The notes beneath the pieces are model-generated. The model had not been told where the DNA came from, ran no database searches, and saw only the letters and a list, made by a program, of their open reading frames with translations. A stretch of DNA of 64,000 bases from Candidatus Obscuribacterales bacterium. GTDB lineage: Bacteria > Cyanobacteriota > Vampirovibrionia > Obscuribacterales > Obscuribacteraceae. Where the stretch lies: contig JAKFVU010000002.1 of NCBI GenBank assembly GCA_021732025.1, positions 1 through 64,000 on the forward strand, read 5' to 3'. This document shows positions 44,036 through 52,534 of this stretch, piece after piece. How positions within the stretch are numbered: position 1 is the stretch's first letter; each line of letters begins with the position of its first letter. Made by a program: the position numbers and the translations under genes.

Positions 44036-45832
44036 CTATGCCGTCTCGATTGCCGCGTCAGACTGCAGACCCAATTCTTCTATCATTTTATCGCGCATGG
44101 CAAATTTCTGAATCTTCCCAGTCACTGTCATAGGAAACTCACTGACAAATTTGACATATTTTGGCACTTTAAAGTGAGCTACTTGCTCTTTCAGCCAACC
44201 AATCAACTCACCTTCACTTATCTGTGCACCGCTCTTTAGTGTCAGCCAGAGAGCAACCTCTTCGCCCAAGCGACGATCGGGCACGCCAAACACTTGGGCT
44301 TGGGCAACGGCTTGGTGTGCGTGTAAAACTTCTTCGATTTCTCGTGGGTAGATGTTCTCACCGCCACGAATAATCATATCTTTTTTGCGACCAGTGATAT
44401 GCAAATAGCCCTGGCTATTCATCACTCCCAAATCACCTGAGTGCAGCCAGCCAGCGGCATCAATACAATTATTAGTAGCTTCTTGATCTTGCCAGTAGCC
44501 AAGCATTATGCCGTGTCCACGACAGCAAATTTCACCTTGGGCACCACGGGGTAAAATCTGGCCCGCCCCATCAATCAATTTTACTTCTACGCCTGGTATT
44601 GCTCTGCCAACAGTAGTGGCACGAGTCTCTAATGAATCGTGAATAGTAGTGGCAGTCATTAGTGGCGAAACTTCTGTCAGTCCATAGAGAATGACAACAT
44701 CAGTTACATGCATTTCGCTGGCGACACGACGCATCAACTGCACCGGGCATGGTGCACCAGCGAGAAAACCGCCTTGCAAACTGCTGTAATCGTAATTGGC
44801 AAATTGATTGTGCTCTAATTGGGCAATGAACATAGTAGGCACACCAGAAAGATGGGTGCAGCGCTCACTTTGAACTGCCTTCATCACCGTAAGCTCTTCA
44901 AAATATGGCCCCGGTAGAACAAGTGTTCCGCCCACTGAAAAGGTTGCCAAAGCTGAGCTAACCATGCCACCACAGTGATAGAAAGGCATAGGCACACAGA
45001 ATCTTGAAGTTGTATTCAAGGCCATCGCCCGTGCAGCGAAAAGACCATTATTGAGGAGATTATGATGGGAGAGCGTTACGCCCTTAGGAAATCCGGTGGT
45101 ACCAGAGGTGTATTGAATATTGACCGGATGATCAAATTGAACCAGCGATTGACGCTCTATGAGCTGTTCTTGGCTGGTGAGCTCGGCTAACTTAGTAAAC
45201 TTGTCGAAGCCCGTAACGAAAAGCTTGTCATCGCTAAAAGTTTGCAAACTTCCATCAATGGTGGCAGCTGGCATAACCACAATATTTTTCAAGGCACCAG
45301 GCAGACTCTGTGCTGCATTTGACCTATCACTAGATTTGGTATCATCCAGTGCGGCAAATAAGTGGGGTGCTAGTTCTTGCAGCATCTCGAGATAGTTGCT
45401 AGATCGGTTAGCCGGAATAGCAAAAAGTAGCTTCACTCCAGACTGGCTGAGGACATAGTCGAGTTCACCGGTGCGGTAGGCCGGGTTGATATTGACTAAA
45501 ATTGCCCCGATTCTGGCAGCGGCATAAAGCACAGTGAGCCAGCGCCAGTTATTGGCAGACCAAACACCGACTCGGTCGCCGGGCTCTATGCCTTGGGTAA
45601 TCATAGAACGAGCAAGAATTTCGCTCTCAGCTTTGAACTGAGCGTAAGTCAGCCTCTTATTTTCAAGACAACTAACAACGGCCTCGTGATCGGGCTGCTG
45701 CTGACTAATCAAATCTAGATGCTCAGCCAAAGTGAAGCCGAGCAGCTCGTTGCAGATACCAAAATCGTAGCTCAGTGGTTGCTCAAAGCAAAGACCACCA
45801 TTACTATTTTTTGTATCTGAAGAAGCTACCAC
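44036..45832 (-). CDS. AMP-forming acyl-CoA synthetase (medium/long-chain type)
   Basis: The 598-residue enzyme belongs to the ANL superfamily: phosphate-binding loop 'IQYTSGTTGFPKGVTLSHHN', 'VVILYGLTEVSPLM', 'GWLHSGDLGVMNSQGYLHITGRKKDMIIRGGENIYPREIE' and the C-terminal catalytic Lys in 'FPMTVTGKIQKFAMRD'. It activates fatty acids to acyl-AMP and then acyl-CoA in the cytoplasm, for beta-oxidation or lipid remodelling. The closest type by motif order is the FadD/AcsF2-like family ('GGENIYPREIEEVLHAH'). A GTG start is used. It stands apart from the second synthetase at 48.4 kb. Confidence 0.9.
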   Translation of the reverse strand: MVASSDTKNSNGGLCFEQPLSYDFGICNELLGFTLAEHLDLISQQQPDHEAVVSCLENKRLTYAQFKAESEILARSMITQGIEPGDRVGVWSANNWRWLTVLYAAARIGAILVNINPAYRTGELDYVLSQSGVKLLFAIPANRSSNYLEMLQELAPHLFAALDDTKSSDRSNAAQSLPGALKNIVVMPAATIDGSLQTFSDDKLFVTGFDKFTKLAELTSQEQLIERQSLVQFDHPVNIQYTSGTTGFPKGVTLSHHNLLNNGLFAARAMALNTTSRFCVPMPFYHCGGMVSSALATFSVGGTLVLPGPYFEELTVMKAVQSERCTHLSGVPTMFIAQLEHNQFANYDYSSLQGGFLAGAPCPVQLMRRVASEMHVTDVVILYGLTEVSPLMTATTIHDSLETRATTVGRAIPGVEVKLIDGAGQILPRGAQGEICCRGHGIMLGYWQDQEATNNCIDAAGWLHSGDLGVMNSQGYLHITGRKKDMIIRGGENIYPREIEEVLHAHQAVAQAQVFGVPDRRLGEEVALWLTLKSGAQISEGELIGWLKEQVAHFKVPKYVKFVSEFPMTVTGKIQKFAMRDKMIEELGLQSDAAIETA

Positions 45833-45859
45833 TCTGTCTATGCCAATTTAAATGCCAAA

Positions 45860-46177
45860 TTACATAGGTACGATATCGGAGCCACCAAGAATGAGAATCT
45901 TGTCTGAGTTCGAAGGTAGTCTGTGCTTAACTACTTTGCCATCGAAAACAGGTTTAGTCTTGCTTCTACGATTTTTGATTTCTACAGCGTGATCAGCTTT
46001 GTTGAGGTAGTCAACGGCCTGATCGATAGAAGAATCAGTAGAGTTGCGAATGCCAGGTGCCACAGCAATGATGTTGCTGTAATCAGAACTTGCCAGGGCT
46101 TCACCAGCAGATGCAGAAACAGGGAAGGAAAGAGCTATCAGCGCTGCAGCGGTAAACTGTTTCAGACCGTTGATCAT
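45860..46177 (-). CDS. Small secreted hypothetical protein
   Basis: A 105-residue protein with signal peptide ('FTAAALIALSFPVSASA') and a GAGGGG site 9 nt before the ATG. The mature part is short and polar ('NSTDSSIDQAVDYLNKADHAVEIKNRRSKTKPVFDGKVV') and ends in a hydrophobic 'KILILGGSDIVPM'. No family is recognised. It lies just downstream of nothing related; the acyl-CoA synthetase gene begins 28 nt after its end and may be read from the same transcript. Confidence 0.5.
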   Translation of the reverse strand: MINGLKQFTAAALIALSFPVSASAGEALASSDYSNIIAVAPGIRNSTDSSIDQAVDYLNKADHAVEIKNRRSKTKPVFDGKVVKHRLPSNSDKILILGGSDIVPM

Positions 46178-46367
46178 TTAAGACTGCCCCTCTCCACTTG
46201 TCGTTACTCCCAGAGTATAAGCGCGACTTTGGCTGTTGAAAAGCATTGTGCAAATCTATTAACAATTAGGTGAGCAAATTATAATTTTGCGAGAGGCTGT
46301 CAAGAAGCCGATCTTGGAGTGACGGTAACTATTTTCATAGAACGGAGAGGCCCAGTATGAGCAAAAT

Positions 46368-46871
46368 CTATTGGTAACGCTGCCCCTTGAAATCTATATA
46401 TCCACCTTCGTGGCGCGGAGTATCGCTTCTATGGGTCCAGTGAATTACTCCACCTTTGGCATTCCAAATATATTCACCATGCACCGTCACTATATCGCCG
46501 GCAGACAGCGGCACACTCGGTGCTCTACTAGTGTTATGCGCCACCAAAATTGTTGTGCCGTTAGAGACTTGTAGCAAAAACTTCTCGTGTTTCTCACCTT
46601 TTTCATCTGGCCGTAGCATGCGCTTCACAGGCAAAGTACAGGTGACGACCACATGACTCTGTTGGTTGTTTTGGGCAGCAGCTACTTCGCTTTCATAAAG
46701 TGCAGTGAGATCAGGTTGGTTCGACGGAGTGCTAGGAGTGAGCTTAGTGTAATTAGGGCGCTCGATTGTTCCAGCAGTTTTGTCACAGCCTGCGATACTG
46801 ACGGCGAAAGCCATCAAAAATAGAGGAAGGCAGTACTTCTTTAGGGCAACGAGCCAACTTTGCAAATGCAT
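46368..46871 (-). CDS. DUF3465-like lipoprotein
   Basis: A lipoprotein signal ending 'AFAVSIAGCDK' leads a linker and a DUF3465-type domain: 'SHVVVTCTLPVKRML', 'EKHEKFLLQVSNGTTILVAHNTSRAP', 'LSAGDIVTVHGEYIWNAKGGVIHWTHRS' and 'GGYIDFKGQRYQ'. This order is the family's hallmark (OB-like domain with the 'vvHWTH' motif); its function is unknown. A GGAAG site lies before the ATG. The protein should be anchored in a membrane facing the periplasm. Confidence 0.75.
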   Translation of the reverse strand: MHLQSWLVALKKYCLPLFLMAFAVSIAGCDKTAGTIERPNYTKLTPSTPSNQPDLTALYESEVAAAQNNQQSHVVVTCTLPVKRMLRPDEKGEKHEKFLLQVSNGTTILVAHNTSRAPSVPLSAGDIVTVHGEYIWNAKGGVIHWTHRSDTPRHEGGYIDFKGQRYQ

Positions 46872-47075
46872 TAATTACTTCCAGTGACGCTTCTAGCAAT
46901 CGAGAAAGCATACTCGATTGATATGCAAAATCGCTACATTTAGCTCAAAGCCAAGCCCAGATATGATTTGGAACCGTGCCAGATAGTGAAAAAAATCATC
47001 GCTTTCACATATATTTTGGTAAACTGGCACTATAGCTCTTGTTTAGAGCATTGTGAGCATTAGGAGCACTGTGAA

Positions 47076-48197
47076 TTGTCGATACTTTCGTCAATTTATC
47101 TAACTGGCGGATCTATAGATCCAGCTCAACTGTCGCATTCGGCGGCCCTTAGCAGTAACCTTGCTAACAATATGTCTGCGCCTGATTGGCGCACTTTTGC
47201 CCTAACAAGGTTGCAAAACCACGGCCTGCGGGTGGTTAACCCCCTCGAATTTGCTTGGTCTGAAGCTGATGTCGATTTTCTCGACGCCATCGAAATTGCT
47301 GGGTCATCTGACCAGCGCGTGCAAAGGGCACTCGAACTAATCGACCAAAGCGATGGTTTATTAGCTAATTTAGAGCGCCCCAGTTATGGCGCAGCCATGG
47401 AAATGTTTTACGCCCACCGTCGGGGCAAAATGGTCACAGTGGTTGGCCCTTCGCCATTTAACCCCTGGGTGCTGTCGCACTCACAAGCGCGCTTCAATGA
47501 GCTTGATCATGCTCTGCAGTACATTATTGGGCAGAAACCTCAAGCCGACCCCGTAGACTGGGCCGTCAAGTATGAATCTCTGTTGGCAGAACGCTACGAA
47601 CAGCTCCCTCATGCCGGTGAGCCCGATTACAAATTCATGGGCGGAAACCTACCCGTATTAGTAGTCGCACCGCATGCTACGGCCAACTGGCGCGAAGGTG
47701 AGTTTCACGAACAAGAATCTTTCACCGGCAGTATGTCGGCTCTACTCAACCGCATGACCGGCTGCCATACCTTGATGAGCAACTACTGCATGGTTGCCGA
47801 CCCTTGCTGGTATCTAGAGACTCCCTTTAGGCGGGTCTTTAGCGATGTAATTAAGGCTGGCAAAGTGGGCTTAGTGGTGATGTTAATGGGCTCGACTTGG
47901 CAAGAAGCCCCAGGGGTCCAAATTTCAGGCTATGGCGACCAGGCCGTAAGCGAAGACTACGAGCGCCGCCTCAAGCACAAACTTTGCGAACTAGAAGCTA
48001 TCGGCGCCCGCAGCTTTGATCATTTCCTTAAACCATTTGCCGATTATGCAGCCAGCGAACTTAATGTGCCTGTAGTCATTATCAGACTGCACAAACGTTA
48101 TCGTATGCCCCGTTTGCAATCACTACAATTCCAAAGAGCAACTGAATTAATTGCTTCATTTATCACTGAAGCCGGTGGCGAGCTGGCCACCCTTTAA
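47076..48197 (+). CDS. Two-domain protein: nucleoside 2-deoxyribosyltransferase-like plus N-formylglutamate-amidohydrolase-like
   Basis: A TTG start with TAGGAG 9 nt upstream opens directly into 'SSIYLTGGS'. Residues 1 to about 135 look like a nucleoside 2-deoxyribosyltransferase-type fold: 'LRVVNPLEF', 'RALELIDQSDGLLANLERPSYGAAMEMFYAHRRGKMVTVVG' (the D-g..an...pS.GtamE..yA arrangement). Residues from about 175 on read 'VLVVAPHATANWREGEFHEQESFTGSMSALLNRMTGCHTL' and 'YLETPFRRVFSDVIKAGKVGLVVMLMG', which resemble N-formylglutamate amidohydrolase-type peptidoglycan or amidase folds. The combination is unfamiliar to me. The joint substrate is unknown. Confidence 0.6.
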   Translation: MSILSSIYLTGGSIDPAQLSHSAALSSNLANNMSAPDWRTFALTRLQNHGLRVVNPLEFAWSEADVDFLDAIEIAGSSDQRVQRALELIDQSDGLLANLERPSYGAAMEMFYAHRRGKMVTVVGPSPFNPWVLSHSQARFNELDHALQYIIGQKPQADPVDWAVKYESLLAERYEQLPHAGEPDYKFMGGNLPVLVVAPHATANWREGEFHEQESFTGSMSALLNRMTGCHTLMSNYCMVADPCWYLETPFRRVFSDVIKAGKVGLVVMLMGSTWQEAPGVQISGYGDQAVSEDYERRLKHKLCELEAIGARSFDHFLKPFADYAASELNVPVVIIRLHKRYRMPRLQSLQFQRATELIASFITEAGGELATL

Positions 48198-48200
48198 ATC

Positions 48201-48335
48201 ATGAACACTAAAAAGATCAAGAATATGCTTGCGATGAAATTGTCCGCCATCGTTTACGATAGACTCGAAGAGCGCATAGAAGAAAATTTCACCCAATATA
48301 GAAAACGGATATGCACCGTTCCTGGAATGGCTTAA
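48201..48335 (+). CDS. Possible 44-aa basic protein
   Basis: This ORF is too short for the track. It starts 3 nt after the preceding stop and encodes an evenly charged helix ('MNTKKIKNMLAMKLSAIVYD', then 'LEERIEENFTQYRKRI'). No clear ribosome-binding site is seen. It could be a coupled small gene or chance. Confidence 0.3.
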   Translation: MNTKKIKNMLAMKLSAIVYDRLEERIEENFTQYRKRICTVPGMA

Positions 48336-48368
48336 TTCAGAACTAAAATCAGGACTAGATTTAACGGC

Positions 48369-50252
48369 ATGGCATCAGAAATTGAAAAGACGATAGTTGA
48401 TGTCTTCTGGCGACGGGTGGAGAAGACTAGTGAACGCCCTGCCATCATGCACAAATTGCAAGGCAACTATCAACCTATCATCTGGCGCGAGCAAGGCCGA
48501 GTAGTTGAGTTAGCTATGGGTGGCTTAGCCAAACTTGGCATTGCTCCGAAGTCGCACTTAGCAATATTGTCACAGCCCTCGCCTAAGTGGTCGTGGGCCG
48601 ACGTAGCAACACTTTCGTTGGGTGCAGTCAGTATTCCTATTTATCCAACATTGAACCCGCCTGAAGTTGATTTTCTTATTAAACACAGCGACGCTGTAGC
48701 AATTTTTGTTGAAAACGAATTACAGTTGCGCAAAATTTTAGACAGACCAAGTCTTCCAGAGAAACTCAAATTTGCAGTTATTTTTGAAGGCGACGCCCCA
48801 CCATCAACTGACCAGCTGAAGATTTTAAAGTGGGATGAGCTGCTGAAAGACGGCGAAGTTTACCTACTGTCGCACAAAAATTTAGTACAAGATTCGATTA
48901 AGGATGTTACCCCAGATATGGTGGCATCGATTGTTTATACTTCTGGCACCACTGGTATTCCCAAAGGTGTCATGCTTACTCACGACAACATTTACTCTGT
49001 TTGCTTGGCAGTAGCAGATCGCATGAGTTTCACTGAAAACGATTTAGCTCTTTCATTTTTACCACTGTCGCATGTCTATGAACGTGTCGGCGGGCAATTT
49101 CTCAGTATCTATAGCGGCATAACTTTGGCTTATGCCGAGACCATCGAATCGGTGCCGCGCAACATGGTAGAAACCCATCCCACCATAATCAATGGCGTTC
49201 CCCGTTTTTACGAGAAGGCCTATCAACGCATTCAATCGGAAGTGAAAAACCTACCAAAGACACAGCAGATTTTGATCAACTGGGCTTTTAGTCTGAATAA
49301 AAAGCCAATCGAACTGGCCGCGACAGAGAGCATGGCGAGCCGCAACCATAGTCAGGCCAGTAACATCGAAGTAAAAAATGCTATTACCAAGCAGCTCCAC
49401 GCTGCGGAGCTAAGAGCGGCTGATCGGCTAGTATTCTCAAAAATCAGAAGAAGATTTGGCGGCCGTTTGCGTATGCTCATGTCAGGCGCAGCTCCACTGC
49501 CACCTGAAGTTCAACGCTTCTTCACCACCATCGGCCTCAACGTCTTAGAGGGCTATGGCCTCACTGAAACCAGCGCCCCACTGTCTTGCAACGATCTTGA
49601 AAGCAACCGCCCAGGCACCGTGGGAAGACCGCTCAAAGGGGTCGAAGTGAAGCTTGCCGAGGACGGTGAGCTTTTAGTGCGCGGCCCCAATGTCTTCAAA
49701 ACTTACTATAAAAACCCTGAAGCGACAGATGAAGCCTTCGCTGATGGATGGTTCAAAACCGGTGATATTGCAGGCATAGACAACGATGGCTTCATCACAA
49801 TTAAAGACCGCAAAAAAGACATCATCATTACAGCTGGTGGCAAACATGTGGCTCCGCAGTACATCGAAAACCTGTTTAAGGGCGAAGCAATAGTCAGCCA
49901 CTGTTTAGTTTACGGTGACCGCCGCAAGTTTATTACCTGCCTGCTCACTCTCAACCGCGAAATGCTTAAAACCGTAGCTAGCCGCCACAAGCTCACTTAC
50001 AAAGACGTCGATGAGCTCTACCATCATCCTTTGATTAAAGACGAAGTCGACGCCGCAGTGGGCCGTATAAACCAAAGCCTAGCAACGTTTGAACGGATTA
50101 AACGCTATGAGGTGCTGCCCAACGACTTTACAATCGAAGAGGAGGAACTGACTCCGACATTTAAGGTGAAGCGCAAGTATGTAACGGCCAAATATCAGGG
50201 TGTTCTAGACTCTATGTATCCGGACGAAGAAGTCGAACTAGAAAAAATATAG
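48369..50252 (+). CDS. Long-chain acyl-CoA synthetase (AMP-forming, FadD15-like)
   Basis: A 627-residue ANL enzyme of the eukaryote-like long-chain acyl-CoA synthetase type: 'SIVYTSGTTGIPKGVMLTHDN' (P-loop), 'ALSFLPLSHVYERVGG', 'LRMLMSGAAPLPPEVQRFF', 'VLEGYGLTETSAPL', 'GWFKTGDIAGIDNDGFITIKDRKKDIIITAGGKHVAPQYIE' and the C-terminal 'ELTPTFKVKRKYV' with the catalytic Lys region. It differs from the enzyme at 44 kb in length and motif style, so the two are not recent duplicates. It activates long-chain fatty acids at the inner face of the membrane. Confidence 0.9.
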   Translation: MASEIEKTIVDVFWRRVEKTSERPAIMHKLQGNYQPIIWREQGRVVELAMGGLAKLGIAPKSHLAILSQPSPKWSWADVATLSLGAVSIPIYPTLNPPEVDFLIKHSDAVAIFVENELQLRKILDRPSLPEKLKFAVIFEGDAPPSTDQLKILKWDELLKDGEVYLLSHKNLVQDSIKDVTPDMVASIVYTSGTTGIPKGVMLTHDNIYSVCLAVADRMSFTENDLALSFLPLSHVYERVGGQFLSIYSGITLAYAETIESVPRNMVETHPTIINGVPRFYEKAYQRIQSEVKNLPKTQQILINWAFSLNKKPIELAATESMASRNHSQASNIEVKNAITKQLHAAELRAADRLVFSKIRRRFGGRLRMLMSGAAPLPPEVQRFFTTIGLNVLEGYGLTETSAPLSCNDLESNRPGTVGRPLKGVEVKLAEDGELLVRGPNVFKTYYKNPEATDEAFADGWFKTGDIAGIDNDGFITIKDRKKDIIITAGGKHVAPQYIENLFKGEAIVSHCLVYGDRRKFITCLLTLNREMLKTVASRHKLTYKDVDELYHHPLIKDEVDAAVGRINQSLATFERIKRYEVLPNDFTIEEEELTPTFKVKRKYVTAKYQGVLDSMYPDEEVELEKI

Positions 50253-50351
50253 GGCAAAAGATAAAAAAGATCTTTACATTCGCTTGGCAACTAATTACAA
50301 TACAGGCGAGGCTTCATAAAGCAATGACCACTTTCAGGTCTAAAGCGCCTC

Positions 50352-50369
50352 AGGGGATCGCCCCTTTTT
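50352..50369 (+). terminator. Weak intrinsic terminator
   Basis: AGGGG-ATCG-CCCCT followed by TTTT: a 5-bp GC-rich stem with a tetraloop and short T-run, about 100 nt after the acyl-CoA synthetase stop. Confidence 0.4.
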
Positions 50370-50441
50370 ACTAATAGCTGCCACCGGCAGTATCTTGAAC
50401 AGTGGTGCTCGTTATCGACCGTCAGATAGAAGGATTAGGTC

Positions 50442-51488
50442 ATGTTTGAATCATTTGGTCGGGGCTTTAAGATGATCATGGCAGCCATCAAGATGGGCTG
50501 GCAAGATAAGCGACTTCTTTTTCCTGCGATTTTGACCGTTTTTAGTAATTTCTTCTTTGCCATAATGCTCTTTTTTGAAGGTAAGTCGCGGGTAGCGGCA
50601 GCAGGGCACGGCATACCGGCAGCAAGCGCTCCAGCCCATGGGGCTGCTCACAGCGCAGCCGCTCATGGCGCGCATCACGCAGCCAAGCTCACCCCTAGCC
50701 CTGAGGGCATCCAGCAATTTATCGGACAGACAGCCTTAAATGGCCAGTGGGACCAAAGTGGTATGGGTGCCCTACAACAGGCAGCTAGCCCAGACGCGGT
50801 ATTCGCTGTGGTCGCTATTCTATCTTTATGGTGGTTGACCAACCGTTTCTTAGAAGGGGTCACCACAGCCTTGGTCTACAGCCACCTGACTGAAGGAGCT
50901 GGCTCAGGTAAGTTCTCGACTTCTTGTGCAGCAGTGTTCAGCTCGCTGCCAGCGATCATCACCTTAGGACTAGTGACGTTAATTGCCAAACGAATTGCCC
51001 GTTTCATGCGCGACAAGCGCGGCTCTGGCATTTTTGGCATGGGCGTCAATTTCTTGTCGAGTATTGTCGAGATTTTCTGGACAATGGCCGGTCACTTGAT
51101 TCTTCCAGCCATTGTTATTGAAGGCACTTCCTTCTGGGGCGCTCTTAAGCGCTCCGACCGCATCGGTCAGGGCAACTTGATCACTATCGGTGTGGGTGAA
51201 ATCGGTATCGACACCATTAACCGAGTAGTTCTACTCTTAGTTGCCGGCGGCGGCATGGCAGGTTTCTCCTATGCCTACGTCTCGCACATGTCGATGGCTT
51301 CACCATTGGTCGTCATAGGCGGCTGTCTCTGGGCCTCTACTGTGATTGTTGTGACTGCAATGTCTATCTATATAAGAGCAGCCTTCTTCACTTGCCTCTA
51401 TGTCTGGGCAATTGAGGCAGAAGCACTAACCGAGGCCGAGCGTATCAATCATTCGATGCCAGCACCACTTGCTGCAGCAATGGCCTAA
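50442..51488 (+). CDS. Multi-pass membrane protein, DUF6159-like
   Basis: The 348 residues begin 'MFESFGRGFKMIMAAIKMGWQDKRLLFPAILTVFSN', the typical opening of DUF6159 proteins (r.w.l...s..vl..dk.Ll.fP). A His/Ala-rich periplasmic-type insert ('HGAAHSAAAHGAHHAA') follows the first helix; it could bind metal or be a simple linker. Later come 'VFAVVAILSLWWLTNRFLEGVTTALVYSHL' and helices around 'FLSSIVEIFWTMAGHLILPAIVIEGTSFWGALKRS'. Function is unknown. It abuts the convergent sixA-like gene, with one base between the stops. Confidence 0.65.
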   Translation: MFESFGRGFKMIMAAIKMGWQDKRLLFPAILTVFSNFFFAIMLFFEGKSRVAAAGHGIPAASAPAHGAAHSAAAHGAHHAAKLTPSPEGIQQFIGQTALNGQWDQSGMGALQQAASPDAVFAVVAILSLWWLTNRFLEGVTTALVYSHLTEGAGSGKFSTSCAAVFSSLPAIITLGLVTLIAKRIARFMRDKRGSGIFGMGVNFLSSIVEIFWTMAGHLILPAIVIEGTSFWGALKRSDRIGQGNLITIGVGEIGIDTINRVVLLLVAGGGMAGFSYAYVSHMSMASPLVVIGGCLWASTVIVVTAMSIYIRAAFFTCLYVWAIEAEALTEAERINHSMPAPLAAAMA

Positions 51489-51489
51489 C

Positions 51490-51981
51490 TTAGAGCGAGT
51501 GAAAAACCTTTGGTGGCAGTAGCCATTTGATAATTCCGGGGCTGGTAGGCGGCACGTCGGAAACATCAACTCGGCATACCCCTGCTTTTTTGAAAGGCAA
51601 TTCAAATTCAGGGCCGGCAAAGATCAGGTCGCGCACTAACATGCCCATATCAGGTTCGTGACCAACAAGAAAAATTTGCTCAGCTTGAGGATAGCGCGCC
51701 ACGCTCTTCCATACATTGGCCGCTGTAACGCCAGGAGCAAGAGCATCGGTGAATTTTAGCTCGCAAGCAAACTGCTCTACCAAAATTTCAGCAGTTTCGC
51801 GAGTTCGAACGAGTGGGCTAGCAAGCACCACATCTGGTTTTACGTTGAGCTTTGCCAAGCCACGTGCCACCACTCTCATCTCGTCTTTGCCTTCGTCAGT
51901 AAGAGGGCGATCTGCGTCTCTAGTCACTCCGGCGCCCAGACGCTCAGATGCAATTCCGTGCCTCACCAGATAAAGTCTCAT
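51490..51981 (-). CDS. sixA: SixA-type phosphohistidine phosphatase
   Basis: ATG 51979-51981 with GGAGG 5 nt upstream is preferred over the ORF track's start. The protein is a short histidine-phosphatase: 'MRLYLVRHGIA' (RHG with the catalytic His), 'RPLTDEGKDEMRVVARGL', 'VVLASPLVRTRETAEIL' and 'IFLVGHEPDMGMLV' (second His). SixA removes phosphate from phospho-His domains, for example HPt or NPr. It could serve the HPt-like protein at 36.9 kb, but they are not linked. Confidence 0.85.
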   Translation of the reverse strand: MRLYLVRHGIASERLGAGVTRDADRPLTDEGKDEMRVVARGLAKLNVKPDVVLASPLVRTRETAEILVEQFACELKFTDALAPGVTAANVWKSVARYPQAEQIFLVGHEPDMGMLVRDLIFAGPEFELPFKKAGVCRVDVSDVPPTSPGIIKWLLPPKVFHSL

Positions 51982-52082
51982 GGCAACCTCCACCAACATT
52001 TTTGAATAAGCATTTAGCCTTGATCTATTTTACGTTGTAGAAATTGCTGGAACTTATCTTTGACTAGAGTAATATTTATTAG

Positions 52083-52523
52083 ATGAGTAATTTGAAGCCA
52101 CGAATGATTGGATTGGATGTCGGCGACCGCCGCATAGGTGTCGCCATTTCAGACCCCCTTGGAATGACAGCCGCGGGCCTGGAGACCATTCATCGCGTCA
52201 ATATGCACACCGACGTTGACAACATTGCCTTGCTTGCCGCTCGTCATGGTGCTGTGCAAATCATTGTCGGGCTTCCTTACAACATGGACGGCTCAATGGG
52301 CGAGCAAGCAGAAAAAGTAAAGTCGTTTGCCAAGAAGCTAGCCAACGCTACAGGCTTGCCAATCGTCTATGAAGACGAACGTTTAACCACCATATCGGCC
52401 ATTCGCACCCTGACAATTCAAGGTGTGAAAACAGGTAAAAATCGAGACATGGTAGACAAGCAAGCCGCCGCCATCATTTTGCAAAAGTATCTAGATCGCA
52501 AAAGCCCACCGCCGATTGCTTAA
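52083..52523 (+). CDS. ruvX: RuvX/YqgF Holliday-junction resolvase-like protein
   Basis: The 146-residue RNase H-fold protein has 'MIGLDVGDRRIGVAISDPLG' at the N-terminus (first catalytic Asp), 'IIVGLPYNMDGSMGEQAEKVKSFAKKL', 'LPIVYEDERLTTISA' (second acidic site) and 'DKQAAAIILQKYLD' (third). RuvX/YqgF acts in the cytoplasm on nucleic acids: pre-16S rRNA 5'-end maturation and possibly resolution of Holliday junctions. Length and motifs are standard. Confidence 0.95.
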   Translation: MSNLKPRMIGLDVGDRRIGVAISDPLGMTAAGLETIHRVNMHTDVDNIALLAARHGAVQIIVGLPYNMDGSMGEQAEKVKSFAKKLANATGLPIVYEDERLTTISAIRTLTIQGVKTGKNRDMVDKQAAAIILQKYLDRKSPPPIA

Positions 52524-52534
52524 TGGCGACAGCA

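Noticed and set aside
46277-46290. TATAAT-like promoter in 46.2-46.3 kb
   Set aside because: It points into the 3' end of an opposite-strand gene and lacks a -35 element.
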